The notes beneath the pieces are model-generated. The model ran no database searches, was not told the DNA's origin, and worked only from the letters and a program-made list of their open reading frames with translations. From contig NZ_JACVVX010000001.1 in the NCBI RefSeq assembly GCF_014534685.1, positions 1,008,501 to 1,072,500 on the forward strand: a DNA stretch of 64,000 bases, written 5' to 3'. How positions within the stretch are numbered: the stretch's first letter is position 1; each line of letters begins with the position of its first letter. Positions 11,291 through 22,700 of this stretch are shown here, in pieces. The translations under genes and the position numbers were made by a program. This DNA comes from Oryzicola mucosus. GTDB taxonomy: Bacteria > Pseudomonadota > Alphaproteobacteria > Rhizobiales > Rhizobiaceae.

Positions 11291-11446
11291 ATGATCTTCA
11301 ACGATCTTCAGAACCGCTTCGCCAAGCGCCGCCAGTACAAGCGCCTCGTTGCCGAAATCGATACGCTGACCCCGCGCGACCTTACCGACATCCGCGCCGA
11401 CCGCAGCGAACTACTCTACCGCGCTTACCAGCAGGTCTACGGCTGA
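11291..11446 (+). CDS. Small DUF1127 (YjiS-like) protein
   Basis: A 51-residue basic protein beginning MIFNDLQNRFAKRRQYKRLV. It has the arginine/lysine-rich helix and the LTPRDLTDIRADRSEL segment typical of DUF1127 proteins. In Agrobacterium and Rhodobacter such proteins contribute to phosphate and carbon adaptation and to RNA turnover; here the role is unknown. It has its own upstream gap of 160 bp, so it probably has its own promoter. The identification rests on the compact RD-L-x-D-I-R core. Confidence 0.82.
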   Translation: MIFNDLQNRFAKRRQYKRLVAEIDTLTPRDLTDIRADRSELLYRAYQQVYG

Positions 11447-11462
11447 TCGCCGAGGTTGGGGC

Positions 11463-12548
11463 TTAGCCCAGCCATTCGATCGAGCGTCCGTGAAAATCGC
11501 AACGGGCGAGACGCCGCGTCTCGCCGCCGGGCCACAGGGTCAGGCTCAGCGTTGCGAACGGATCGGCGACAGCGACCGCTTCCATCCTCAGCCAGGCAAT
11601 CGGCGCGGCGCTTGTGGCGTTACGCCCGGCCGTCTTGAGAAGGTGGCGGATGTCCTCGCGCTCGCGTTCGGACATGTATTGCCACATAATCGAGTGAAAC
11701 AGCACGAACGCCGCCCCTTCTTTATGGGCGGCGAGTTGGCGGCGCAGAAACGCCGCCGCGTTCATGGTTTCGACCGAGAACTCTACCCGCTTCGCGATGG
11801 CGATGGCCGCGTCCAGGCGCTTCAACCTGTCGGTCTGGTCGGCCCAGACGTAGGAGCGCAGGCGCAGGCGCGCTGCCTCGTCGGTCAAGTCGACCGGCGC
11901 GATATCGCAGCCCTGCCGCGACAGGATTTCAAGCGCTCCGTGAAGTAGAGGCAGCCTGCCGGTCACCTCGGGTGTCAGCCTGGCCCCCGACAGGGCGTCG
12001 CCCCAGCAGAGATCTCCATAGGCATAGTGGAAACGGTCGAACAGCATGTTCAGCCCGGCGCTCGAACCGATCTCGTTCAGCGCCAGCGGCAGGCCGGTTT
12101 CGCGCGCAATCGTCAGGAAGCCAGGCAACAGCATGGCCGAGCGCGCCGTCTCGTTGGTCTGCGGGGCGCTGTCGAGCGCTGTCGAAAGCACAGCATCGTT
12201 GCGCGCAATGGCGCTCGGCAGGACAGCGACAAGTGCGTCCTCGTCCGCCTCAGAGGGTGGATAGACCGCGCTCAGGGCAGCATCGGCCCCCGTCAGCACC
12301 AGTCCGTGCAGTCCGCCGCAAAGGCGAAGCGCCAGCGCATCCCAGCGCGGGTTGCCCGGCCAGGACAGCACCCGCCGTCCCGTATGCGTCGTATCCTCGA
12401 GAATCCGGGTCAATGCCCGGCACAGGCTGCCGGTGAAAGGCGACCCAAGGCGGTCGCAGGCCATTGCCTGATGCTCGAAATGATCGCCAATCCGATCGTC
12501 GGGCGCGGCCATGATGAAGTCGGGTTTGCTAGCCATGCGGAAAGACAT
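11463..12548 (-). CDS. DUF2332 family protein
   Basis: A 361-residue protein of the DUF2332 family, of unknown function. Visible landmarks are FEHQAMACDRLGSPFT at the N-terminus, NETARSAMLLPGFLTIA and EIGSSAGLNMLFDRFHY in the middle, and VLFHSIMWQYM towards the end. The E-x-G-S-S-A-G-L-N motif resembles the glycine-rich loop of an S-adenosylmethionine methyltransferase-like fold, so a methyltransferase role is possible but unproven. It lies 15 nt downstream of ccmG. The codons before MASKPDFIM make a second possible start 12 nt in. Confidence 0.78.
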   Translation of the reverse strand: MSFRMASKPDFIMAAPDDRIGDHFEHQAMACDRLGSPFTGSLCRALTRILEDTTHTGRRVLSWPGNPRWDALALRLCGGLHGLVLTGADAALSAVYPPSEADEDALVAVLPSAIARNDAVLSTALDSAPQTNETARSAMLLPGFLTIARETGLPLALNEIGSSAGLNMLFDRFHYAYGDLCWGDALSGARLTPEVTGRLPLLHGALEILSRQGCDIAPVDLTDEAARLRLRSYVWADQTDRLKRLDAAIAIAKRVEFSVETMNAAAFLRRQLAAHKEGAAFVLFHSIMWQYMSEREREDIRHLLKTAGRNATSAAPIAWLRMEAVAVADPFATLSLTLWPGGETRRLARCDFHGRSIEWLG

Positions 12549-12563
12549 AGCGCAGCCGGTCTT

Positions 12564-13151
12564 TTATGGCGAGGCGGCGAGCGCCTTTTCGATTTCCGGC
12601 ATGATGGTGGTTGCCGCCGCCTGCGGCGACAGCGGGCCGACATGCTTGAACAGGATCTTGCCGTCCTTGCCGATGAGGAAGGTTTCCGGAACGCCATAGA
12701 CGCCCCAGTCGATGGCGGTGCGGCCATTCTGGTCGACGCCTATGGCTGAAAACGGGTTGCCGAGATCGCCGAGGAAGCGCCGTGCATTCTCCGGCTTGTC
12801 CTTGTAGTTCAGGCCGGCGATGGAAAAGCGCTTGTCCTGCGACAGAGCCAGAAGCACCGGATGCTCCTCGCGGCATGGCGCGCACCACGAAGCCCAGACA
12901 TTGACCAGCGTCACCTTGCCGGCAAGGTCCCTGGATTCGAGGCCGGGCAATTGCATGCCCTCGAGCGGGGGCAGGGAGGTGACCGGGGCAGCCTGGCCGA
13001 TCAGGGCGGATGGCACGGCGGCGATATCGCGTCCCGACAAAAGCTGCATCAGGAAGACGCCGGCCAGGGCCGTGAACACCAGCAAGGGCAGGAGCACGAT
13101 CAGCCTTGGGCCGCGCCGCGCCGAGGTCGGTTGCTGGGTTTGATCGGTCAT
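12564..13151 (-). CDS. ccmG: Cytochrome c biogenesis thiol:disulfide protein CcmG/DsbE
   Basis: A 195-residue thioredoxin-fold protein anchored by one N-terminal membrane helix (about residues 16-37), with the active-site pair WASWCAPC (C90, C93) facing the periplasm. It reduces apocytochrome c or CcmH so heme can be attached. The open frame extends upstream through ccmD, but MTDQTQQPTSARRG overlaps the ccmD stop in an ATGA arrangement, which fixes the start at 13151. Confidence 0.94.
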   Translation of the reverse strand: MTDQTQQPTSARRGPRLIVLLPLLVFTALAGVFLMQLLSGRDIAAVPSALIGQAAPVTSLPPLEGMQLPGLESRDLAGKVTLVNVWASWCAPCREEHPVLLALSQDKRFSIAGLNYKDKPENARRFLGDLGNPFSAIGVDQNGRTAIDWGVYGVPETFLIGKDGKILFKHVGPLSPQAAATTIMPEIEKALAASP

Positions 13152-13312
13152 AGTGTCTCGCGGTCCGACCGCCGCCGCAGACCCGCCGCCTGAAGCTCGG
13201 CGATTTCCCGCCGTCGTCCGCGCTGGTCCATCAGGATCCAGCCGATCAGCCCGGCAACGGCAATGGCCGATATGGCATAGGCAGCCGTGACGTAGAGCGC
13301 ATGCGCCGTCAT
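13148..13312 (-). CDS. ccmD: Heme exporter protein CcmD
   Basis: A 54-residue protein starting MTAHALYVTAAYAISAIAVA. It has a single transmembrane helix (about 7-27) followed by a basic, arginine-rich cytoplasmic tail (DQRGRRREI). Size, topology and position next to ccmG identify CcmD, which helps release holo-CcmE from the CcmABC heme-loading complex. Its stop overlaps the ccmG start. The usual upstream partner ccmC is absent: only 119 nt separate ccmD from ccmB. Confidence 0.88.
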   Translation of the reverse strand: MTAHALYVTAAYAISAIAVAGLIGWILMDQRGRRREIAELQAAGLRRRSDRETL

Positions 13313-13431
13313 TCGCTATGGCTCCTCGTCGCAAATATCGTCGGTTCGACCTTCATGTCTTCCCAATAGCCCTCAGGTGGCGGCTGTGCAATTGCGCCGC
13401 GTGCCGCAGGCAGAGCCTCAAGCAAACGTGT
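13313..13431 (-). other. ccmB-ccmD junction lacking ccmC
   Basis: In relatives a ~250-residue polytopic CcmC is encoded here; this gap is only 119 nt. Read on the minus strand in the ccmB frame, about 39 codons stay open after the ccmB stop. The last segment (YWEDMKVEPTIFATRSHSE) ends in a TGA that overlaps the ccmD start. It has no hydrophobic segment, no tryptophan-rich WWD motif and no good start codon, so it is not a functional CcmC. It could be a short remnant of ccmC's C-terminus or a deletion scar. Confidence 0.6.
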
Positions 13432-14097
13432 TCAGTCCGCCCCGAAGCGCAGTGCGACAGCGGCCGCGACCGGCCCCAGAATGGCAAGGAACAGGCTGAG
13501 CGCCGACAGCATCAGGAAGGGTTGCAGGAACGGGTCGGGCTCCGCCACAGCACCGTAACTTGCCGAAACGCCGAAGATCAGCACCGGAATGACGATCGGC
13601 AGGACGAGCACTGAGACCAGAAGCCCGCCGCGCGGCAACGCTACCGCTACGGCAGCACCCGCCGCGCCGACGAAGACGATGGCCGGCGTGCCCACCAGCA
13701 AGGTCAGTGTGGAGGCGCCGATGCCGGCCGGCTCCATATTCATGAACAGGCCAAGCAAGGGTGCGGCCACCACCAGGGGCAGCACGCTTGCGGTCCAGTG
13801 CGCCAGGCATTTGACGAAGATCGACAGCGCCAGCATGTGACGCTCGTCGGCCATGATGAGCAGATCGAGCGAACCGTCCTCGCGTTCGGCCTGAAACAGC
13901 CGGTCGAGCCCGAGCAGGCAGGCCAACAGCGCGCCGATCCACAGGATCGCAGGGCCGATGCGCGCCAGAAGGTTGAGGTCGGGGCCGACGCCGAACGGAA
14001 TGGTGACGATGACGGCGAGGAAGAACAGCACGCCCGTCAGCGCCCCGCCGCCGGCGCGGATGCCAAGCTTCAGGTCGCGGAGGTAGAGCGCTAGCAT
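13432..14097 (-). CDS. ccmB: Heme exporter protein CcmB
   Basis: A 221-residue membrane protein with six hydrophobic segments. It begins MLALYLRDLKLGIRAGGGAL and has the family region ALLACLLGLDRLFQAEREDGSLDLL near residues 57-81. It is the membrane subunit of the CcmAB ABC transporter that drives release of heme-loaded CcmE for cytochrome c maturation. Length and ends look normal, so the missing ccmC downstream does not come from a fusion or truncation of this gene. It follows ccmA by 45 nt. Confidence 0.93.
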   Translation of the reverse strand: MLALYLRDLKLGIRAGGGALTGVLFFLAVIVTIPFGVGPDLNLLARIGPAILWIGALLACLLGLDRLFQAEREDGSLDLLIMADERHMLALSIFVKCLAHWTASVLPLVVAAPLLGLFMNMEPAGIGASTLTLLVGTPAIVFVGAAGAAVAVALPRGGLLVSVLVLPIVIPVLIFGVSASYGAVAEPDPFLQPFLMLSALSLFLAILGPVAAAVALRFGAD

Positions 14098-14142
14098 GCC
14101 GGCAGGCCAGAGGGGGGTGATCGGAAGACGCTACACATCATC

Positions 14143-14745
14143 TCAAAGCACCTCCATCTCCAGCGCCTGCATCCCCTCCACCCCCAATGGCAGATGCGTC
14201 GCGGCGACCAGGATACCGCCCTCGGCCAGATGCGCGGTCATCAGTCCGGCAAGCCGTCGCTCCGAGGCTTTGTCCAAGCCCGCCGTCGGTTCGTCGAGCA
14301 GCCAGATCGGGCGATGACTGACCAGAAGCCGGGCAATCGACGACCGCCGCCGCTGACCGGTCGAGAGATAACCGAAGGGCAGGTGGCCGATGCCGTCCAG
14401 GCCGACCGCTTCCAGTGCCTCATCCGGCGCAAGGCGCGGTGCGCCGAGAAAATCCTGCCAGAACAGCAGGTTCTCCGTCACCGTCAGCGCTGTCTTCATA
14501 CCGTTCTCGTGGCCGAGATAGTGGCAGGCGGCGGCGACGTCCTCGAACTCGCCGCCATCCTCCAGACGAATCGACCCGCGCGCCACAGGCAACAGGCCGG
14601 CCATCACGCGCAGAAGCGTCGACTTGCCCGAACCGTTGGCGCCGGTCACCACAAGGCCGTCGCCTTGGGCCAGGGAAAAGGAGATGTCGGAAAAGACGAT
14701 CTCGCTGCCACGGTCGCCCCCCAGTCTGTCCGCAATCAGTCGCAT
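14143..14745 (-). CDS. ccmA: Heme ABC exporter ATP-binding protein CcmA
   Basis: A 200-residue ABC ATPase. It has Walker A GANGSGKST (35-43), an LSTGQRRRSSIARLL signature variant typical of CcmA, and Walker B IWLLDEPTAGLD. With CcmB it powers the heme-handling step of cytochrome c maturation. In-frame ATGs lie 8 and 16 codons upstream (14769 and 14793), but MRLIADRLGGDRG matches the family start. It diverges from acnA across about 286 bp. Confidence 0.93.
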   Translation of the reverse strand: MRLIADRLGGDRGSEIVFSDISFSLAQGDGLVVTGANGSGKSTLLRVMAGLLPVARGSIRLEDGGEFEDVAAACHYLGHENGMKTALTVTENLLFWQDFLGAPRLAPDEALEAVGLDGIGHLPFGYLSTGQRRRSSIARLLVSHRPIWLLDEPTAGLDKASERRLAGLMTAHLAEGGILVAATHLPLGVEGMQALEMEVL

Positions 14746-14778
14746 GATGCTCCCAACGAAACGATTCATGGCTGTGCC

Positions 14779-14791
14779 GTTGCGACGCAAC
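14779..14791. promoter_or_regulatory. 13-bp palindrome upstream of ccmA
   Basis: GTTGCGACGCAAC is a perfect palindrome with one central base. It lies in the ccmA-acnA divergent intergenic region, about 35 bp upstream of the preferred ccmA start. It could be an operator, but chance occurrence is not excluded. Confidence 0.3.
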
Positions 14792-15031
14792 AAAATAGCC
14801 GATTCTTCGTCTAGAACTATTCCAGGAAATTCTCTATATGCGGGTTACCAACCCCAGCGGTCGGGGAAGGCATTTAAAATATTGCGCCGAACCAACACAC
14901 GCGCCGCCTTGAACGGCTCGGGTTGCTTGGGACCGGACAGCGGAAATGGCCGTACCCGCACCTTTGCGCGTGATTGCATGCCCATCGGAGTCCGTTCCCT
15001 TTCAGGCTGAACAGACAAGGATGGAACGCAC

Positions 15032-17722
<2,691 letters not shown>

Positions 17723-17750
17723 TCGGACAGCGCATCGATGATAGAGAGCG

Positions 17751-17777
17751 CCGGGGTTTTTGCCCCGGCGTTTTTTT
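17751..17777 (+). terminator. Rho-independent terminator of acnA
   Basis: The stem CGCCGGGG/CCCCGGCG has a short T-rich loop and is followed directly by seven T residues. It starts 28 nt after the acnA stop codon. Confidence 0.92.
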
Positions 17778-17861
17778 GACTCGAGCAAGGCAAAGAAAGC
17801 CTGTCCCGCCCGGATCGTTTCTCGCCCTTGCGTGTTTTCTCCTCACAGCCAGGAGGAAGCC

Positions 17862-18290
17862 ATGACTGATAAAACCGACTACGAAAGCGGCGCCCGCGCG
17901 CCTAAGCCCGCCCGTCCGGAGGATATGCATCCGGAGTTCAGCCAGGATGCGGCCACGAACAAGAGGCCGAATGACCAGTTCGGGTTGACCGAGCCGACAA
18001 ACGATGTCGACGAAAAGACCCGCCATTCAGATGGCCAGCAGCCGTCCGCCAGCTCTGCCGAGAAAGTCGCAGGGGCTGCGCCCGCCTTAGCCGAGCATTC
18101 GAAGGACGCCTATGAAGGGGCGCCAGGAACCACCGATCAACGGCCGAGATGGGAAGGCCCGGAAGAGACCCGCCCGCGCGGCTATCTTCCTGCCAAGGAC
18201 AATCCCGATGAGGATCGCGATGCGGCCGGCGAGAACCTGAAGGACCCCGAGCGGTCTGGTGTCTCCGACGCCTTCAAACAGAAATCGTAG
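17862..18290 (+). CDS. Hydrophilic, probably disordered protein of unknown function
   Basis: 142 residues, very rich in Pro, Asp, Glu, Lys and Ala, with almost no large hydrophobics and no cysteine. It begins MTDKTDYESGARAPKPARPE after a good ribosome site (aggagg, 5 nt before the ATG). I recognise no family. Low complexity and charge suggest an intrinsically disordered protein, perhaps stress-related, but nothing shows function. It stands alone between the acnA terminator and a convergent MFS gene. The frame is open a further 34 codons upstream across the terminator; the strong ribosome site favours 17862. Confidence 0.7.
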   Translation: MTDKTDYESGARAPKPARPEDMHPEFSQDAATNKRPNDQFGLTEPTNDVDEKTRHSDGQQPSASSAEKVAGAAPALAEHSKDAYEGAPGTTDQRPRWEGPEETRPRGYLPAKDNPDEDRDAAGENLKDPERSGVSDAFKQKS

Positions 18291-18309
18291 AGGCGTATCG
18301 CCTGAATGG

Positions 18310-19686
18310 TCAGTCGACCGGGCGCCCTGCGGGATAGGGCGTCCGGATCAGGATCATCAGCCCGCCCACGAGAAAGGCTGCGATCACGGCCATGCCAAGG
18401 CGCGGCGACCCTGATATCGCCGTTACTGTCGCCACCAGAAACGGCGCCAGGAAGCTCGTCGCCCGACCGGTCAGGGCATAGATGCCGAAATAACGGCCGG
18501 CCTCCGAAATCGTGACACTGCGCGCCATATAGGATCGCGACGAGGCCTGAACCGGGCCGAAAGCGATGCCGACGAGCAGGCCGAATGCGATATAGGCTTT
18601 TTCGGCAGGCGTTCCGAACAGGCCGCCGCTGTCGGCGCCCGGCATTTGCCAAAGACCGAACAAGGTGTAGCCCGCGCCGGTCGAAACAATGCCTATGGTC
18701 GCAATCGTCAGCAGAACCAGCGAGCCCACCACCACCGCTTTGGAGCCGAATAGGGTATCCAGCCGGCTGGCGACGAGACAACCGACCACAGCCACGACAT
18801 TGAGGATGATGCCGAACAGGCCGATCTCGGTGATCGACCAGGCGAACATGGCGGCGGCAAACGCCCCACCCAGCGCGAGCAGGGCGTTCACCCCGTCCTG
18901 ATAGATCATGCGCGAAATCATGAAGCGGAAGATGCCCGGCCGGAGCCGAACCTCGCCCAGCGTCGATTTGAGTTCTGAAAGCCCGGCTCGGATCGCAGGG
19001 CCGATCGCAAGGCCCTTCGCGGCATCGGGCGTGAACAGGAACATCGGCAGCACGAACACCAGATACCATAGCGCCGACAAAGGCCCGGTGGCGCGCGCAT
19101 CCTCGCCCTTGAGCGGGTCTAATCCCCAGAGCGGATCGATACCGATGATGGTCTTTCCGGTTTCCGGCGAGCCGGCCAGGAAAGCGACCACGAAGATCAG
19201 CGCAATCATGCCGCCGAGATAGCCCAAACCCCAGGCGATGTTGGAAATGCGCCCGATATTCGCCTTGGAGACCAGCCGCGGCATCATGGAATCGTTGAAG
19301 ACGATGGAGAATTCGGCGGCAATCGACGCCAGCGCGAACAGCAGAACGACTGGAATCAGCGGCGAACCCGGCGCGGCATACCAGAGCAGGCTGAGGCTGA
19401 CGATCTGGATGACGGCGAAGAAGCCGATCCACGGTTTGCGCCGGCCGGTCTGATCGGCGATGGAGCCGAGGATCGGCGACAGGACGGCGATGAACAGGCC
19501 TCCGACCGCAATGCCATAGCCCCATGCAGCCTGGCCCTCCGCCGGGTCACTCGCCATGCGGGATACGAAATAGGGCCCGAAAATGAAGGTGGTGATGACG
19601 GTGAAGAAGGGTTGGGCTGCCCAGTCGAACAGCATCCAGCCCCAGATGCCCCTGCGCGCTACAGGCTCGACACGGCCTTCGTTCAT
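18310..19686 (-). CDS. MFS transporter, UMF1/Atg22-like
   Basis: A 458-residue polytopic protein with about twelve hydrophobic segments. Landmarks are GWMLFDWAAQPFFTVI at the N-terminus, FGPYFVSRMA, and GGLFIAVLSPILGSIADQTGRRKPW, whose D-x-x-GRR is the cytoplasmic loop of major-facilitator proteins. The DWA-x-x-PF pattern is typical of the UMF1 branch related to yeast Atg22, a vacuolar amino-acid exporter. Substrate is unknown; amino acids are a reasonable guess. It starts 29 nt after the NAD-GDH stop, so co-transcription is likely. The start at MNEGRVEPVARRG follows the usual short cytoplasmic lead. Confidence 0.85.
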   Translation of the reverse strand: MNEGRVEPVARRGIWGWMLFDWAAQPFFTVITTFIFGPYFVSRMASDPAEGQAAWGYGIAVGGLFIAVLSPILGSIADQTGRRKPWIGFFAVIQIVSLSLLWYAAPGSPLIPVVLLFALASIAAEFSIVFNDSMMPRLVSKANIGRISNIAWGLGYLGGMIALIFVVAFLAGSPETGKTIIGIDPLWGLDPLKGEDARATGPLSALWYLVFVLPMFLFTPDAAKGLAIGPAIRAGLSELKSTLGEVRLRPGIFRFMISRMIYQDGVNALLALGGAFAAAMFAWSITEIGLFGIILNVVAVVGCLVASRLDTLFGSKAVVVGSLVLLTIATIGIVSTGAGYTLFGLWQMPGADSGGLFGTPAEKAYIAFGLLVGIAFGPVQASSRSYMARSVTISEAGRYFGIYALTGRATSFLAPFLVATVTAISGSPRLGMAVIAAFLVGGLMILIRTPYPAGRPVD

Positions 19687-19715
19687 CGGGGATCCATTTC
19701 CGCGCCGCGCGCCGT

Positions 19716-22700
19716 CTACAGTCCTGTCAGATCGCTCATCAGCCCTGCCGCGACCGACAGGCGCGAAACCGTAAGGTCTCCGCCCTCCGTCAGCGCCTGC
19801 AGCCGCTCGCGCGTGCTGTGAATGCGAGCGCCGCCAGCAGCCAGCCATGCCACAACCGGGTCGCCTTCCTGCCCGTAGCCGGAAAGTGCCGCGACCGCAA
19901 TGCCGCGCCGTGCGGTGGCCACCGTATCGGCGGCGCGCGCCAGCGCCAGCCCATCGTAATAGTCAGCCGGGGAGATGGAGCGGACGGCTTCTTCGATGCG
20001 GCCGATGCGGAACGCCTCCGTGGTGGAGAAGAACGCCTTGGCGGCTTCCAGCGTATCGACGCCGGCCGTGCGCGCGACCAGTGCGATGTCTGGTACGATT
20101 TCGCCGATCTCGGCCAGCATCAGCCGGCCGGCGAGCTTGTCCGGCACGCCGAAGGCGACGAACTCCGCTTTTCGAGCAGCGAGACGCGTTGCGCCGAAAT
20201 CGGGAAGCAGGCCTTCAAGTTTGGGTTCGAGTGCCGCGCGCGCATCGCGGAGGGCTTTGATGCGTTCGCTGAGCGGCGCATCCGAGGCATCGTTGCGCAG
20301 GAACCAGCCAGTCGCAGCGAAGATCAGCCGGCTCACGACCTGGTAGAGATCGAGCTGACGCTGGCCGTCGATCTTGGTGTCTAGAGCATCGATCCCGGCA
20401 AACAGTTCAGGCAGTGCGAACCCGTCGCGCACCACAGTAAACGCACGCACCACATCCGCTACGGACCGACCTGTCGCCTCCTGCAGGCGATGCACGAAGG
20501 ACGGCCCGCCGCGATTGACCAGATCGTTGATGACGACACGCGCGATGATCTCTCGCCGCAGCCTGTGGCTGTCGATTTCGGCCGCGTATTTCTTGTCCAT
20601 GCGATTGGGAAAATAGTTCATCAGGTCGCGGTGGAAGTGCGGTTCATCCGGCACATCGGTTTTCAGGAGGTCGGTGAACAGCACGATCTTGGCATAGGCC
20701 AGCAGAACGCCGAGCTCGGCGCGGGTCAGCGGCTCGCCGCGTTTCTGGCGCTCGGCCATGGCCAATGGCGACGGCAGCGTCTCAACCGCGCGGTCGAGCA
20801 GCTTGCGCGCTTCAAGCGCGGCCATGAAGCGTTCCTGATGCGGCATGTCCGCCAGGCCGCGCCGGCTCGCCACCGACAGGGCCAACGTCTGCTGGTAGTT
20901 GTTGGCAAGCACCAACCCGGCCACTTCGTCGGTCATCTCGGCCAGCAGCTTGTTGCGAGCTGCGCGTGTCAGCTTGCCCGACCGCATCGCCGAAGCGAGC
21001 GCGATCTTGATGTTGACCTCGACGTCGGAGGAGTTGACGCCGGCAGAGTTGTCGATGGCGTCGGAGTTGCAGCACCCGCCGCGCAGGCAGAACTCGATGC
21101 GGGCGCGCTGGGTGACGCCGAGATTGGCGCCTTCGCCGATCACCTTGGCGCCGACCTGCGCCGCCGTGATACGGAGCGTGTCGTTGGCCTTGTCGCCGAC
21201 CTCCTGATTGGTCTCGCCGGTAGCGCGGATGTAGGTGCCGATACCGCCGAACCAGAGAAGATCGACACGCGCCTTGAGAATGGCGGTCATGATCTCGGTC
21301 GGCGAGGCTGTGGTCTTGCCAAGGCCGATCGCCGATGCCGCCGCCTCCGACAAGGTGACGGATTTCTGCGCCCGCGAGACGATGGCGCCGCCCTCGGAGA
21401 GCTTCGACGTGTCGTAATCCTGCCAGCTCGAACGCGGCAAGTCGAACACGCGCTGCCGCTCGGCAAAGGATATGGCGACATCGGGGTTGGGGTCGATGAA
21501 GATATCGCGGTGATCGAAGGCTGCGATCAGGCGGGTTTGCGTGGAAAGCAGCATGCCGTTGCCGAAGACGTCGCCGGACATGTCGCCGACGCCGACGACG
21601 GTGAACGGCTCGGACTGGATGTCGCGGTTCATCTCGCGGAAATGGCGCTTGACGGCTTCCCAGCCGCCGCGCGCGGTGATGCCCATCTTCTTGTGGTCGT
21701 AGCCTGCCGAACCGCCGGAGGCGAAGGCGTCGTCCAGCCAGAAGTCATGCGCCTGACTGATGCCGTTGGCGGTGTCGGAGAAGGTCGCCGTGCCCTTGTC
21801 GGCAGCAACGACGAAATAGGGGTCGTCGCCATCGCGTCGCAGCACGCCCTTGGGCGGCACCACGGCGTCACCCTCGATATTGTCGGTCACCGACAGGAGG
21901 CTGGAGATGAAATTGACATAGGCTGATTTGCCCGCCTCGAAGACAGCATCGCGGCTGCCGCCGGCAGGCAAACGCTTGGGGAAGAAGCCGCCCTTGGCGC
22001 CCACGGGCACGATGACGGCGTTCTTGACCTGCTGCGCCTTGACCAGACCCAGCACCTCGGTGCGGTAGTCCTGGGCGCGGTCCGACCAGCGCAGACCGCC
22101 GCGCGCAACCGGCCCGAAGCGCAGATGCAGGCCTTCGACCTGCGGTCCGTAGACGAAGATCTCGCGCCAGGGTTTCGGCTCCGGCAGACCGTCGATGATG
22201 CGGGGGTCGAGCTTTATGGCGAGCGACTGGCCGCGCGCCGCCTTGCCGTCGACGAAATGATTGGTGCGCAGGGAAGCATCGATCAGGTTGATGTAGCGCC
22301 GGATGATGGTGTCGTCGTCGATGCTGGGAACGCCGTCCAGCGCATCCTTGATCTTGGCCTTGAGATGCTTTGCGGTGACCAGTCCCTCAGTCCCTTGCGC
22401 GGGATCGAGCCGGGCAACGAACAGCGCATGCAGGCCGCGGGCAATTTCGGGGTAGCGGTTGAGCGCTGCTGCGATGAAATCCTGGCTCTGCGGAATACCG
22501 GCCTGCTGCAGGTAGCGGCCATAGCAGCGGAGAATCAAAATCTCGTTCGCGTTCAGTCCGGCGGTCTGCGCCAGCGCGTTGTAGCCGTCATTGTCGGCAT
22601 CGCCGCGCCAGACCGACAGGAAGACTTCTTCGAACAGTTCGCCCTCGTCGGAGAGATCGATGGGTGCGCCAAAGACGTTTTCCAATTCCATGTCGTGGAT

